Positions 32,438 to 42,597 of a stretch of DNA of 64,000 nt are shown here, piece by piece. The notes beneath the pieces are model-generated. The model was not told where the DNA came from and did no database searches. It saw only the letters and a program-made list of their open reading frames with translations. This DNA comes from Novymonas esmeraldas (lineage: Eukaryota; Euglenozoa; Kinetoplastea; Trypanosomatida; Trypanosomatidae). The stretch's first letter is position 1. Every line of letters starts with the position of its first letter. The stretch spans positions 124,001-188,000 of the forward strand of contig JAECZO010000035.1 in assembly GCA_019188245.1 (NCBI GenBank). Reading direction: 5' to 3'. A program made the translations under genes and the position numbers.

Positions 32438-34279
32438 TCACGAGCGACGCCGCTGCAGGAGCAACCACGCGACCGTCACGGACACGCACGCCACGCTCAC
32501 CGCCACCGGTGCCAACGCCTGCCACGACGCAGTGGCGCCGCGGGGGAGTGCAGGCGCTATCTTAGGTGCCGCGCCGCCATTTGCAGAGGCAGCACCACTG
32601 CCAGTCGCAGCAGACGTGGCGGCGGTGGCGGCAGCGGCAGCGGCGCCGGCCGGCACCGGCGTGGTCGACACTCCCCTCTGCGGCGCCGGCGACCGCGCGG
32701 CGCCAGCGCCGTCGACTGCGCCAGTGCTGGTGGCCACCCCACCCTGCACGAGCACGCGCGACACCTCCGGCAGCTCATCCCACAGTATCTCGTCGTCCAG
32801 CACAATCGGCTGCGGCATCGCCTCCAGCGCGAGCCGCGACGTCTTCACGAGGAAGCGCGACGGCGTCGATCGGATGTCGCTGATCTCGATCTGGTAGTTC
32901 TCCAATCCCTGGAAGACGGTGGCGAAGGCGTCGTAGAGGGGGTACAAGTCCACACGCTTCCGCATCGCCTCCACGATGGACATGCGCGTCAGCATCTCCA
33001 GCCCCTCGCCGCGCTGCAGCAGCAGATCAGTGATGTCCCTCACCACATCGTCTTCGTAAATGGCGTCAGAGCGGGAGTTGGGGATCTCCTCTGGGCACAG
33101 CGCGAGCACCTCCTTGCGGTACTCACGGCACGCCAGGTAGCAGTACGGCACGGCGTAGCGCTTCCAGGTGGGGCCGTAGCCGATGTGGATCGTGTGGGCC
33201 GATGGTATCGCCTGCAGGACCAGGGCGAAGTCGTAGTGGAACTCCATGAGCTCACCGGGTGCAACATCGTGGAAGTGGCGCGGACGGTAGTTCGTGACGA
33301 GTGGAGCAACAAGAAACTGCGCGATGGCCGTCTCGGGCTGCCCGCTCTTGCCGAAGCGCTGGTCTACCTTAATGTGCGGCAGCGACGTCTTGCACCGGGC
33401 CCGCAGCGGCGCCATGAACGGAGACACGCTGTGCAGCAACGCGTTCGCGAAGGCCTCAAAGGCGTTGCGCTGCGACTGTTCATGGCGCTGCTGCGCCTTG
33501 GTGAGCTTCTTCCAGTGATGCTTCCCGGTGCCCATCTTGGACGTGGCTGCCATACTCGCACTGTCGTCGTCCATGTCCATCATGCTCGCCGCCGCTGCTG
33601 CAGCTGCGGCGGCGGCAGCGGCAGCAGCGGCAGCAGCTGCAGCGCTGTTTGAGCTCGCCACACCGAGAGTCGCCGGCTTACGCGCAGGCACAGTCGCGCT
33701 CTTCACCGCATTGACGTACGACAGAGGGATCGGCGCGGCCGCAGCAGCAGCAGCAGCGGGCGGTGCAGGCGCAGGGACAGCAGCACCAACGTTCGGTGCG
33801 GTGTGGCGAGCATCGCCGTGCGTTCGCGGGGCGTCGGTGGCATGAGCTGCGACGCTACCACCGGCACCGGCGTTGTTGGCCGCCGTCCGCTCGTCGCCGT
33901 CTTGCCCGTTCAGCTGCCGGTCCAGCATCTGCCCCGTCAGTTCCATGAGCTTGGTGAACTCGGCTCCCCAGTCGATGCTCGCCAGCTGCTCTGCGATGGC
34001 GGGGTCGCCGTCCGTCATGTAGCTCGGGATGTACGGCCGAGCCGGGACCTCCGCCGCAGCAGTTGCACCGATGGTGGGGGTGGCATCCGCGGTGGCCGTG
34101 GAGGCCGCCACCGGTGGCGTGGCGATGGGGGACGGCTCTCCCCCTTCCGTGGACTCCGCCGGAGCCGCGCCAGGGAGGTCAGGCTGAGCCGTGGCGGGCG
34201 GCAACGCCAGGTCCGTCATGCCATGCGCGTTGTTGCCAGTCGGCTTCCACTCCGTCGCGTTGGGGTTGAGGTGAGACAT
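32438..34279 (-). CDS. Protein with N-terminal PAM2 motif and C-terminal membrane anchor
   Basis: A 613-residue protein I cannot assign to a named family. Residues 2-13 read SHLNPNATEWKP, a good PAM2 motif (consensus xxLNxxAxEFxP, with Trp in place of Phe, as in the PAM2w variant). PAM2 peptides bind the MLLE domain of poly(A)-binding protein. Residues about 14-240 are Ala/Pro-rich with an acidic helix (LASIDWGAEFTKLMELTGQM) near 100 and an alanine run near 215-228. Residues about 255-500 form a conserved-looking globular region (HFHDVAPGELMEFHYDFALV; IHIGYGPTWKRYAVPYCYLA). The last 25 residues contain a hydrophobic helix (VAVSVACVSVTVAWLLL) followed by QRRRS, a tail-anchor layout. Inference: it may tether PABP-bound mRNA to a membrane. 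Confidence 0.8.
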   Translation of the reverse strand: MSHLNPNATEWKPTGNNAHGMTDLALPPATAQPDLPGAAPAESTEGGEPSPIATPPVAASTATADATPTIGATAAAEVPARPYIPSYMTDGDPAIAEQLASIDWGAEFTKLMELTGQMLDRQLNGQDGDERTAANNAGAGGSVAAHATDAPRTHGDARHTAPNVGAAVPAPAPPAAAAAAAAPIPLSYVNAVKSATVPARKPATLGVASSNSAAAAAAAAAAAAAAAAAAASMMDMDDDSASMAATSKMGTGKHHWKKLTKAQQRHEQSQRNAFEAFANALLHSVSPFMAPLRARCKTSLPHIKVDQRFGKSGQPETAIAQFLVAPLVTNYRPRHFHDVAPGELMEFHYDFALVLQAIPSAHTIHIGYGPTWKRYAVPYCYLACREYRKEVLALCPEEIPNSRSDAIYEDDVVRDITDLLLQRGEGLEMLTRMSIVEAMRKRVDLYPLYDAFATVFQGLENYQIEISDIRSTPSRFLVKTSRLALEAMPQPIVLDDEILWDELPEVSRVLVQGGVATSTGAVDGAGAARSPAPQRGVSTTPVPAGAAAAAATAATSAATGSGAASANGGAAPKIAPALPRGATASWQALAPVAVSVACVSVTVAWLLLQRRRS

Positions 34280-35362
34280 TATGAAAGACCGTCGCGGAGA
34301 GAGAGAGAGGTGGGGAGAGGATGGAAGCGATTGATGCTGTGTGTCTGTGTGTGTTTGTGTGTGTGTTGAACAAACCGGTTTGTACCGCTACTGCAACGCT
34401 CGCTCACACGCACACACGCACACGCCTGGTACAACAAGAGAGGTGACGCGTGCAGCAGGAACTGCAGGACACAAGACCGAGTGAACAGGAGACAGAGAAG
34501 GAGAGGGAGGGGGAGGAGAGAGAGGAGCCGCGCGTCAAGCACGTGTGGCTCAACACAGCTTCCGGCGGGACACGCACACAGACACACGCGCACACACACA
34601 CGCACGCACAAAAGCACCACCTGAAGCAGAGGAGACTGATAGTTTTTTTTTTTTTTTTTTGCAGGCAGCAAAGAACGCGTGTGTGCACATGTACGCACAG
34701 GTGTATATGTGTATAAGTATGTGTGTGGTGGGAAGGATGTGTTGGAGCACCAGGCGTCGGTAGAACACGAAGAGTCCCCATGACGACGAAGAGAAGAGAA
34801 GAGAGAACCAAAGAGACGGAGACAGAGACAAAGAGAGAGAGAGAGAGCTCGAGTGCAGCGACGGTGGGGAGACAGAGGAGATGTGTGTGTGTGTGTGTGT
34901 TTTTTTTTTATTTGCCCTTTTTTTCTTCTGTTTCTTCTTCGTGGTGGAGGAACGCCTGATGTGACGAGAGAGCGAGAGAAACGCGGCTGATGTGCTGTGC
35001 ATGGATGTGCACCAGCACACCGCGCACCCGCGCCATCGTGTCGTCTCCATCCTCTTCCACGCGTTGGACATACACGCATACACACAACGGCATTGCGACA
35101 CTCGACATGGCGGAGAGGGGAGAAGGAGAAGGGAGAGAACGTCCTGGAGCTGCGCGCTGCTTCCCCACCGCGTAGCCTAATCGATTGCTTGCAGAGCACT
35201 CGTACGTTTCCCATCAATACATGAGTGTGTGTGTGTGTGTTCATGGGCCGTCGCACAGACCCCTCGCTGCCGGCTGATGCACCTCCTGCCGCAGGACCAC
35301 AAGAGCCCCGGTGGCCCGAGGAAGGAAGCTGATGAAGGCGCGAAGAGAGAGAGTGAAGGTTG

Positions 35363-35396
<34 letters not shown>

Positions 35397-35406
35397 GACA
35401 CCGTGT
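34280..35406. other. Intergenic: ELMO gene to PAM2 gene
   Basis: A 1,127 nt gap. The coding-strand tract CTCTCTCTCTC (34296-34307) lies close to the PAM2 gene start. On plus there is T18 at 34643-34660 followed by GCAG, and a second T run at about 34900-34908. A (CA)16 tract at 35363-35394 sits 12 nt after the ELMO stop. I see no gene. Confidence 0.7.
35363..35394 (+). repeat. (CA)16 microsatellite
   Basis: An uninterrupted CA repeat of about 32 nt immediately 3' of the ELMO-gene stop codon; in the message it reads (TG)n. Similar long tracts of the same kind occur at 176-206, 11745-11774, 54529-54559 (as GT), 57167-57196 and 60583-60612. Confidence 0.95.
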
Positions 35407-36654
35407 CTACGGCGCCGCCAGTGTGGTGTCAGTCCACTTGGGAGAGAAGAAGCTGGCGAACACCTTGGCAGGCATGTACGTGTTGTACTCCATCACGTGT
35501 GGCTCGTCGCGCTCCCAGCACGCCTTGAAGTGAAGCAGCAGCGCGTGGTGCAGCGCGAACATGCCGGCCTCGGCACTGCTGAGGGTCATGGACGCCTCCC
35601 ACACAGCAGCGGTGTCGACAGCGCTGGTGTTGCCCAGCGTCGCGCCGCGCTGCACTGCGAACGCGCGGCGACTCACTGCCTTCGCCGCCGCGTCGCCGGC
35701 GCCGCCGAGTCGCAGCGTATCGTACAGCATCTCTAGGTGAGCCACGTGCAACGGGTGGTCTTGCTCGAGCAGGAGCTGCGTCGTGAGCTGGATGCTGACG
35801 ACGGCGAGCAGGTACCAGCAGTGGCGGCCCTCGCCCTGCACCCGCGCGTTGTAGGCGAGCATCTCACGGAAGGCGCTGGTGTGCGCTTGGGCGAAGTGCA
35901 CGAGCTGACGCAGGGCGAGCACGCCGCCGCCACGGAGGTCGGTCACCGGGTCCTCGCCTTGGAAGCCGATGGCGCCCCACTGCGGCCCGAGGCGGTTGTA
36001 CGACGTTGCCGGCTTCCCAGTCGCCATCCACAGCTGCTGCAGGAGGTTCACATGGCCGCGGTTGTCCTTGTCGAAGGGCGTGGCCCGCTCCACATTCAAC
36101 GCACGCAGTGACACATCTGCAGCGGCCATCTCCGCGAAGAGGCCGTACTCCACCTGCAGTGGGGACGTCGGGACGGCGGTCGGCTGGCCCGGCCCGTGCG
36201 ACGCCGCCAGCTGACGCCGCGCAGCGGGAAGGTAGCTCTCCTGGATGTAGTGCAGGACAGCTGCAGGAATGCGCAGGCAGTGCGCGTTGGACGGCGGCAC
36301 CCTCTCTGTGGCGGCGGCAGCGCGCGACGTGGGCGACACCGGCGATGATGGAGGGCCACGCAGGAAGTGCACCAGCTCGCCACACGTCGTGCACGTCCCA
36401 CGTTGAATGGCCTCGAGGGCCTCCACCACCGCCCGCCGCGGGTCCTCGAGCGCCGCGTCCGACCGGAAGGTTCGACGTCCACCACCACCACCACCACCAC
36501 CGCTGCTGCTGTTGCGGCGGGAGATGACAGCAAAGAGAACCCCCGCACTGAGCGCCGCCGCGGCCGTCACTGCGGCGGCAACGATCTGCGGCGTGCGCGA
36601 TGAGGCGGAGGTCGACGCCACCGACGAGGTGGGAGTCGACGTGGAGGGTGGCAT
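35407..36654 (-). CDS. ELMO/CED-12 domain protein (ELMOD-like), membrane-anchored
   Basis: ELMOD proteins are GTPase-activating proteins for Arf-family GTPases. The product has 415 residues. A hydrophobic segment at about 24-44 with RR after it suggests a type II or signal-anchor membrane attachment; a run of eight glycines follows (about 52-59). Residues about 175-390 form the ELMO domain. Its core WGAIGFQGEDPVTDLRGGG (about 226-244) is the diagnostic W-x-x-x-GFQG-x-DP-x-x-D-x-RG-x-G signature; the arginine is the residue linked to Arf-GAP activity. CTTCGELVHFL (about 88-98) has a CxxC pair of unknown use. The ATG at 36654 is the only good start before the hydrophobic segment. Target GTPase and membrane are not known from sequence. 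Confidence 0.9.
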   Translation of the reverse strand: MPPSTSTPTSSVASTSASSRTPQIVAAAVTAAAALSAGVLFAVISRRNSSSGGGGGGGGRRTFRSDAALEDPRRAVVEALEAIQRGTCTTCGELVHFLRGPPSSPVSPTSRAAAATERVPPSNAHCLRIPAAVLHYIQESYLPAARRQLAASHGPGQPTAVPTSPLQVEYGLFAEMAAADVSLRALNVERATPFDKDNRGHVNLLQQLWMATGKPATSYNRLGPQWGAIGFQGEDPVTDLRGGGVLALRQLVHFAQAHTSAFREMLAYNARVQGEGRHCWYLLAVVSIQLTTQLLLEQDHPLHVAHLEMLYDTLRLGGAGDAAAKAVSRRAFAVQRGATLGNTSAVDTAAVWEASMTLSSAEAGMFALHHALLLHFKACWERDEPHVMEYNTYMPAKVFASFFSPKWTDTTLAAP

Positions 36655-37770
36655 CGCCCGCGCTGCAGTGACGATGACGGTGTCACGTGTATGTCAGACG
36701 CACATGAACAGCGACGGAGGCGACGTGAGCACCACGAGAGACGCCAAAACAACAGCAACACCAGAAACTCTCTAGACGGTGTCGTACCGCAAAGTGGAGA
36801 AGAAGCGTGTGATCAACGTCAGGTGAAATCACACTACATATGTGTGCTTGTGTGTATGTGTGCGTGTGTGGGTGGGTGGGTGGGTTGGAGATGCAAGTTG
36901 TGTGTGTGTGTGTGTGTGTGGCTGCGCCATGCACAGCACATTTTGCTGTCGCCACCACCGCACCGGTCTCCATCTGCAAGAGCGAATCGCAGACACAAAC
37001 ACCACCGCGGTACTTGGCGTGTGCGTGTGTGGTTAAGAGGTGGGGGGGAGGGGACGGTCTGCAGAGGCACACCAAGTTCGTGCAGTTGTGTTTCTCTTTC
37101 TTTCTTTTGTTTCTACTGCAGCGGCACAAACATGACGGACACCGAACAGACACCAACAGGCTCACCCGCCAAACGCGCAGACCAGTGTGACGCTGCCTCG
37201 CACGACACAAGAATGCACGTGCACGTCACACAACGCGTCCTCCACCAAAAAAAAAAAACACAACAACAACAAGAAGAGATTAGACGGGGCAGATGAAAGA
37301 GAGTGTGACAGGAGCGACACTCACGACGAGTGGAAGCGGAGGAAGAGAGAGCGAAGATGAGGCGGACGCACCACCGCACATCACGCAGACTTCCTCTACA
37401 CGAGGAGCGGACACCGACGTCGACGTCAGATACAGGAGCGAGAGAGAGGGGAGAGAACGTGTGTGTGTGTGCGTGTGCGTGTTTGTGTGTGTGTGTAGCC
37501 ACGCAGTCCGACGCACTCGGCAGCCCCACAGCGAAGAAAAAAAAAAAAAAAAATGACACAGAAGAGAGAGAGAGAGAAGTGACAACACAGACACAACAGA
37601 GGGGAGAAAAACAAGAAGACGTTTTGAGAGCGTTCAGCGAAGTGGGCCACGTGAGCCACACACACACACACAGACACACGTCAGCATGCCTAGCCTACGC
37701 CTCCTGCGTGTGTGTGTGTGTGTGTGTGTGTGGAGAAGGAAGTAGAAAAGGGGGGGAGGGAGCTGTGCTT
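36655..37770. other. Intergenic: DOT1-like gene to ELMO gene
   Basis: A 1,116 nt gap. It has (GT)n at about 36900-36920, coding-strand T12 (37258-37247) and T17 (37553-37537) runs that may serve trans-splicing, CA at about 37658-37679 and (GT)n at about 37708-37732 near the DOT1-like stop. No gene is supported. Confidence 0.7.
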
Positions 37771-40632
37771 TTAGAAGTGGAAGCGCACGACCCACGCCGG
37801 CGCAGCGTTCATCCACGTCGTCTCCAGCGTCGTCGTCCACATGTCGCACTCGATCATGTCACTCGCAACGGAGGAGCCGGGCGAGCAGCCGGTGGCAGGT
37901 GTGGTGCGGGTCGTGTACGGCACGGCGGTGCCGTCGGCACGGTGGCCGGTGGCGAGGAGCAGCGCCGTGTCCTCCGCCGCGATCGGATGGCGTGCGGTGT
38001 CGTACACGCGGCTGGCGTAGCGGAAGAGCGGGAAGGTCGGCGGCAGCACATCCATCGGACGCAGCAGCAACACACACGTCACACTCTCCCAGTGGCGGTG
38101 AGAGGCAAAGCCGCCGCTGATGCCCGTCGCAACACCGATCGTGGGGTCGGCGATGGTCGGCGTTGACGGCCGCAAGTCAAAGCGGGTGTCCATGTCCTCC
38201 TCCTCTCGACTCCCGTCCAGCGACTCCGCGGCGTCGACGTCCTCGCTGCCGGTGTGGCGGTGGCGCAGGCGCGCGTTGTGGGGCGATGGCGACGTGCTCC
38301 CGTCCTCGCTGAGGTGCGTGGCCGACATGGCATCGCCGCCGCCGGCCGACGGTGGCGGCGGCGGCGTTTCGATGGCCGTGGATGGGCGGCGCAGCAGCAT
38401 GTCCTCGATGCGTTGGCACAGTCGCCGCACCTGCGGCTCGTCGAAGCCGAGCCCGCAGCAGAAGATGACGAGGTGCGGGTCCTCCCGGCCGGTGAGCGAC
38501 GGCCCTCCTTCGACACGGCTGAGTCGGTAGTAGTTGTGCTTCGCCGCCGCACCGCGGGCGGAGCAGCCGCTGCTCGCGTTGGAGGTCATGGAAGCAAGGC
38601 TCATGTTGATCGGCGTCTGTGCACCGCAACGCCGCCCATACCCCGCCGAGGGGCGGGTGCTGTGGAGCAGGTACGTGTTGTTCATCGCTGCGGCGGTGGC
38701 GGCCACGCTCGGCGCCGACGGGGGGGCGTAGGGGAAGGTGCTGCTGCCGGCGCCCCAGCCGTGCTCGCCGCCGGTCACGCCCTCGTGCGCCGCCAAGGAC
38801 CCACGCAGGAGGAGCGGCTCGCCGTGGTGGCCGAGGCAGGGGAAGCGGCACAGCGTCCCGTTCGAGAGCACACCGGGGGCCAGAGCATCGCCCTCGTAGA
38901 GGAGCACGCGGGCGGAGGGCTGCGGTGCCCGGCTGGCCAGCGCAGCGCTGATCGTGGCCTCCGCTACCGTTGGGGAGCCGACGAGCGGCGTGGCGGTCGC
39001 CGTCGTCGTCGTGTTGGAGACGCAGCCGGAGTGCAGCGACGCCGGGGCGCTGTAGGACGCTGCAACACCCGTGACGGCGATGGCCTCTGGGGGGCACGGG
39101 TCGAGGTGGGTGACGGCGGGGAACACCCCGTCCACGGCGGCAGGGACCAGCAGTGCCTTCTTCAAGTTCAGATAGTGCGGCACGAGCGCCTTGCGGGCGA
39201 TGCGCATGCGCGACGGCAGCAGCTCCATCCCGACGCCGAGCCACCCGCGCCACACCGTTGCCGGCGCCGCGATGCCCTGCGGCGCGTAGGCGGCCGCCAG
39301 CAGGTTGCCGCGTCGCGCCGCCGCCGCATACGTCGTCGCTGCACTGGGAGGGGGGTGTCCGCCGGCTGCTACAGTGGCGGCGGCGGCGGTGATGTGAGGC
39401 GGCGCTGTCGTGCCGTGGTGCGTGGCAGCGGCGCCGGTGCCGGAGAACAGGGGCGGCTCCTCCGCCGGTCGACGGCGAGACGGGTCGTGGCGCCGCCGGC
39501 ACGCGGCCGACGCCAGCCGCCCCCACTCGAAGAGAAGCCGCCCGTTGCCGCTGCCCACGTCCACCGCGACCACAACCGCACCGTGTGCGTGCACGTGGGC
39601 GTGGCTGTGCGGCATCGACGCGGCGGCGCCTCGCAGCGTCGTCGGTGTGCCGCCGTGCAGCGTGGCGGAGAGGCAGCCGAGGGAGCCTGTCGCCGTGGAT
39701 GTAGGGTAGGTGGGGAGGCCGGCGCCGCACTCGCGCGAGCGCGACCGTCGGTGCTCCTCCCGCACAACACAGGTCGACGCCATGCTGATGGCCTGCAGCT
39801 GTCGAACGCCGATCGACGTCAGCTCACCGTAGAGCAGGCAACGCTCGCTGTCACCGCCGGCTGCGTGCTCGTCCCCGCCCCCGGCGAGTCGGGCGGAGGC
39901 GGCTACTGCAGCCGCAACAGCAGCAGCATCGCCCGGCTGCAGGGTGAAGGCGTCCTCCAGCTCCTGGAAGACCAGATCTGCCTCTGTCTGGATGTCGTCT
40001 ACGTAGCGGGTGCGCGCCGTCGCGCTGCGCATCGACCGACGCAGCTGCATCGCATCAAGCAGTGCGCCAACCGTCTCGGCCGGCGAGACGGGCGCACCAG
40101 CGACGGTGGGAGAGCTGCAGCGCCGCCCTGCATCGGCGCCACCGGCAAGCCCGTGCGCTGGCAGCGAGGAGGACAACGTGGGTGTCGTGCCGTGGCTGTA
40201 GATGCCGCTGGGCTGAACGGCTGGGGTGCGCGGCCCAGCTGCTGCAACCGTCAAGGAGGAAGGGGGCTCCACAGCGACTCTGCTGGTGGGGGCCGACGAC
40301 GCCATGGAGGTGTTGAGCGTGGCGCCGTCGACGGAGAGAGCCGGGGTCGCGGTGGTGGAGGAGTTCAACGACGCCGACGCCTTCCTTGGCGCACCAGGCT
40401 CGGCGGTGGCGGTGGCGGTGGCGTGGTGGTGGCCCAGCGCGGCATCGACGCAGGCCCCCGCTTCCCCGCGTGCACCCGCGCCCGTCGTCGCCGCAGCGGC
40501 GGTGGCAGCGCTTACAGCTGCCACCCCTGCCGCCGTAAGTACCAGAGATGCGCACGCGTCTTCGTACTCGCGCAGCTTCATCCTGTAGATGAGCCCGCTG
40601 AAGTTTAGCACATACTCGAACCACACGTCCAT
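37771..40632 (-). CDS. DOT1-like SAM-dependent methyltransferase, greatly expanded
   Basis: DOT1 enzymes methylate a lysine on the histone H3 core. The ATG at 40632 gives 953 residues; the upstream open frame begins at a TTG. Segments appear in DOT1 order: LLYGELTSIGVRQL (about 264-278; compare YGEL in yeast Dot1), the SAM-binding loop VVAVDVGSGNGRLLFEW (about 350-367), GVGMELLPSRMRIARKAL (about 463-480, the acidic residue that holds the ribose), LVIFCCGLGFDEPQVRRL (about 717-734, at the place of the NNFxF catalytic strand) and CVLLLRPMDVLP (about 850-862). Long Ala/Gly/Ser/Thr-rich inserts separate them. CCGLGF departs from NNFAF, so activity and substrate are uncertain. Known trypanosome DOT1A and DOT1B are under 300 residues, so this would be a third, divergent relative. 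Confidence 0.6.
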   Translation of the reverse strand: MDVWFEYVLNFSGLIYRMKLREYEDACASLVLTAAGVAAVSAATAAAATTGAGARGEAGACVDAALGHHHATATATAEPGAPRKASASLNSSTTATPALSVDGATLNTSMASSAPTSRVAVEPPSSLTVAAAGPRTPAVQPSGIYSHGTTPTLSSSLPAHGLAGGADAGRRCSSPTVAGAPVSPAETVGALLDAMQLRRSMRSATARTRYVDDIQTEADLVFQELEDAFTLQPGDAAAVAAAVAASARLAGGGDEHAAGGDSERCLLYGELTSIGVRQLQAISMASTCVVREEHRRSRSRECGAGLPTYPTSTATGSLGCLSATLHGGTPTTLRGAAASMPHSHAHVHAHGAVVVAVDVGSGNGRLLFEWGRLASAACRRRHDPSRRRPAEEPPLFSGTGAAATHHGTTAPPHITAAAATVAAGGHPPPSAATTYAAAARRGNLLAAAYAPQGIAAPATVWRGWLGVGMELLPSRMRIARKALVPHYLNLKKALLVPAAVDGVFPAVTHLDPCPPEAIAVTGVAASYSAPASLHSGCVSNTTTTATATPLVGSPTVAEATISAALASRAPQPSARVLLYEGDALAPGVLSNGTLCRFPCLGHHGEPLLLRGSLAAHEGVTGGEHGWGAGSSTFPYAPPSAPSVAATAAAMNNTYLLHSTRPSAGYGRRCGAQTPINMSLASMTSNASSGCSARGAAAKHNYYRLSRVEGGPSLTGREDPHLVIFCCGLGFDEPQVRRLCQRIEDMLLRRPSTAIETPPPPPSAGGGDAMSATHLSEDGSTSPSPHNARLRHRHTGSEDVDAAESLDGSREEEDMDTRFDLRPSTPTIADPTIGVATGISGGFASHRHWESVTCVLLLRPMDVLPPTFPLFRYASRVYDTARHPIAAEDTALLLATGHRADGTAVPYTTRTTPATGCSPGSSVASDMIECDMWTTTLETTWMNAAPAWVVRFHF

Positions 40633-41461
40633 CGCGACACCGGAGAACAAGACAAAAGAGAAGACACAGAGAGAAGTGAAGAACAACAACAACAAGAGGA
40701 AGAAGAAGAAGAAGAAGAGGGGGGGGTGGAAGCGCCTGATGTGGGCAGAGCGTTACACTGCGTGTTGCTCTCGCAGCACACCGTTGAGGTGAGGTGGTGG
40801 CAGGACCAAGAAAGACAAGGAGGATCGTTGGGGAGATGAAAGAGGTGACGCACACACACGCACACAAACACACAGAGGGAGGGAGAGAGACAGAGACCAG
40901 AAAAAAAAAAAAAAAAACACGTGAGCGAAACAGCGAAGAGGACTTGTGTGTATCTGTGTGTGTGTGTGTATCTGTGTGTGTGTGTGTGTGTGTGAGGGAC
41001 GCGATGAGAAATGAAATGGTGGAGTCGGCGATGACAGACAGCGGGAAAGTGCGTGAGTGCGTGTGTGTGTGTGTGCGTGCAAGCGCCACACAAAAAAAGA
41101 GAGACAAACAGAGAGAGAGAGTCAACACAGAATACACAGCGGCGCGCACAGGCACACAACGAGACGGTGTTGCAGATGCGTTCCTCCGCGTGTGTGTGTG
41201 TATCGGCGGAAGGAGGTGTATCGACGGGCGTGTGTAAACTCTTCAGGATGATGGGGAGAGAAGTAGAAGGACGTACAGAGCGAGAGAGGAGAGGCAGATG
41301 GAGACGGATAGAGAAGTTCTGCGCTGCTCTCTGTGTCAGTTTTGTGTTTTTTCTCTCTGCGATGAAGAAGAAGGATCGTGTGACGAACAGAGAGTCCGCC
41401 CCCGTCAACACCGCCACCACCGCCGTCGCTCTCGCCGTGCGTGCGTGCCAGAAGGAGCGCG

Positions 41462-41496
<35 letters not shown>

Positions 41497-42597
41497 GTGT
41501 GTGAGTGTGTGAGAGAGAGTACACGTGAGACTTGGGCCACGAGAGAGAGAGAGGGGACACACGTCACTGTCTGAAAACAAAACAACACAACAACAGAGAG
41601 AAGGGGGGGGAGTATGAGTGTGTGACGATGCAAAGGCACGTGTCAGATGAAAAGCAAAAGAAGAAGAAGAAGAGGGAGTCTTGAGAGATGGGAGGAGGAG
41701 GAGGACGAGAGGAGAGGCAGTGTTAGTGGTGGAGATACGACGTGCTGAGAGAGAGAGACGGAGAGCGATGACAATGATGATGGTGATGATGTCAGAGAGT
41801 TGCAGCTTGTCGTACCCACGGCAGGAGCGAGAGAGAGAGAGAGGGGGAGAAAGGAAAGGAGATGGAGGGGTGGGGGGGGGGGGCAAGGAGGAGCACCAGA
41901 ACGGCGAGGAGGTGCAAAGGAGAGGAGGAGAGGAGGCGGCGTGCGCGTACTGTATGTATGTGTGTGTGTGTGTGGAGGCGGAGGTGCCACACCGTCGACA
42001 CCACGGGCACACCGCGGAGTGTGGTGCAGACAACCAGTAATCATGTCATACAAAAGAGAGGGAGCGCAAGAGAGACGGAGTGTGGAAGGGAGGGGAGAGA
42101 GAGATCATGCATGCACGTGCACAACACAGGACGCGTGTGTGATGCGCATGTGTGTGCGTGTGTGTATGTGCGAGGGTGAGCAGTCGACCTCGTCACGCTT
42201 TCTTTGGCCCCTCCAGCACCGCGGCGCGGAGAAGAGGGGGGCTGAGGAGGCGCTGGGGAGTGTGCACTGTGGACACGGAAGGCGTGAGACCACCGCCTCC
42301 GCCCGCTCATGGCACACGCACCCGCCGCTTCTCCAGGCGCGTGCCCACGCACGCCTCGCACCGGGCGCCGCTGCACTGGACCGCTAACTGCATGCAACCA
42401 GACGCAAGTGATCGTACACGTGCGCATGTGTATGTGTGTGTGTGTGTATGAACGCGCGACTAGAACAGGGGCGCAAGGAGCACACTGTAGCAGAGGTGGG
42501 GAAGTGTCAACATGGACAACACCAGAGAAAGAGAGAAGAATACGAAGAGCAGCCAAACACAAACACACAAACACACACTCTCCTCCTCTCACACACG
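40633..42597. other. Intergenic: unknown 742-residue gene to DOT1-like gene
   Basis: A 1,965 nt gap. A coding-strand T17 run (40917-40901) and pyrimidine-rich sequence lead to an AG near 40770. (GT)n and related repeats fill about 40945-40996 and 41060-41080. A (GTCT)7 array occupies 41463-41490. Purine-rich sequence covers about 41660-41930. Between about 42180 and 42410 the sequence is GC-rich and complex, with potential to fold. No gene is supported. Confidence 0.65.
41463..41490 (+). repeat. (GTCT)7 tetranucleotide array
   Basis: Seven perfect GTCT units between TG-rich flanks in the 2 kb gap upstream of the DOT1-like gene. A similar AGAC array lies at about 53033-53052 on the same strand. 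Confidence 0.9.

Noticed and set aside
38254-40608. Plus-strand open frame of 784 codons
   Set aside because: Antisense shadow of the DOT1-like gene, caused by high third-position GC.
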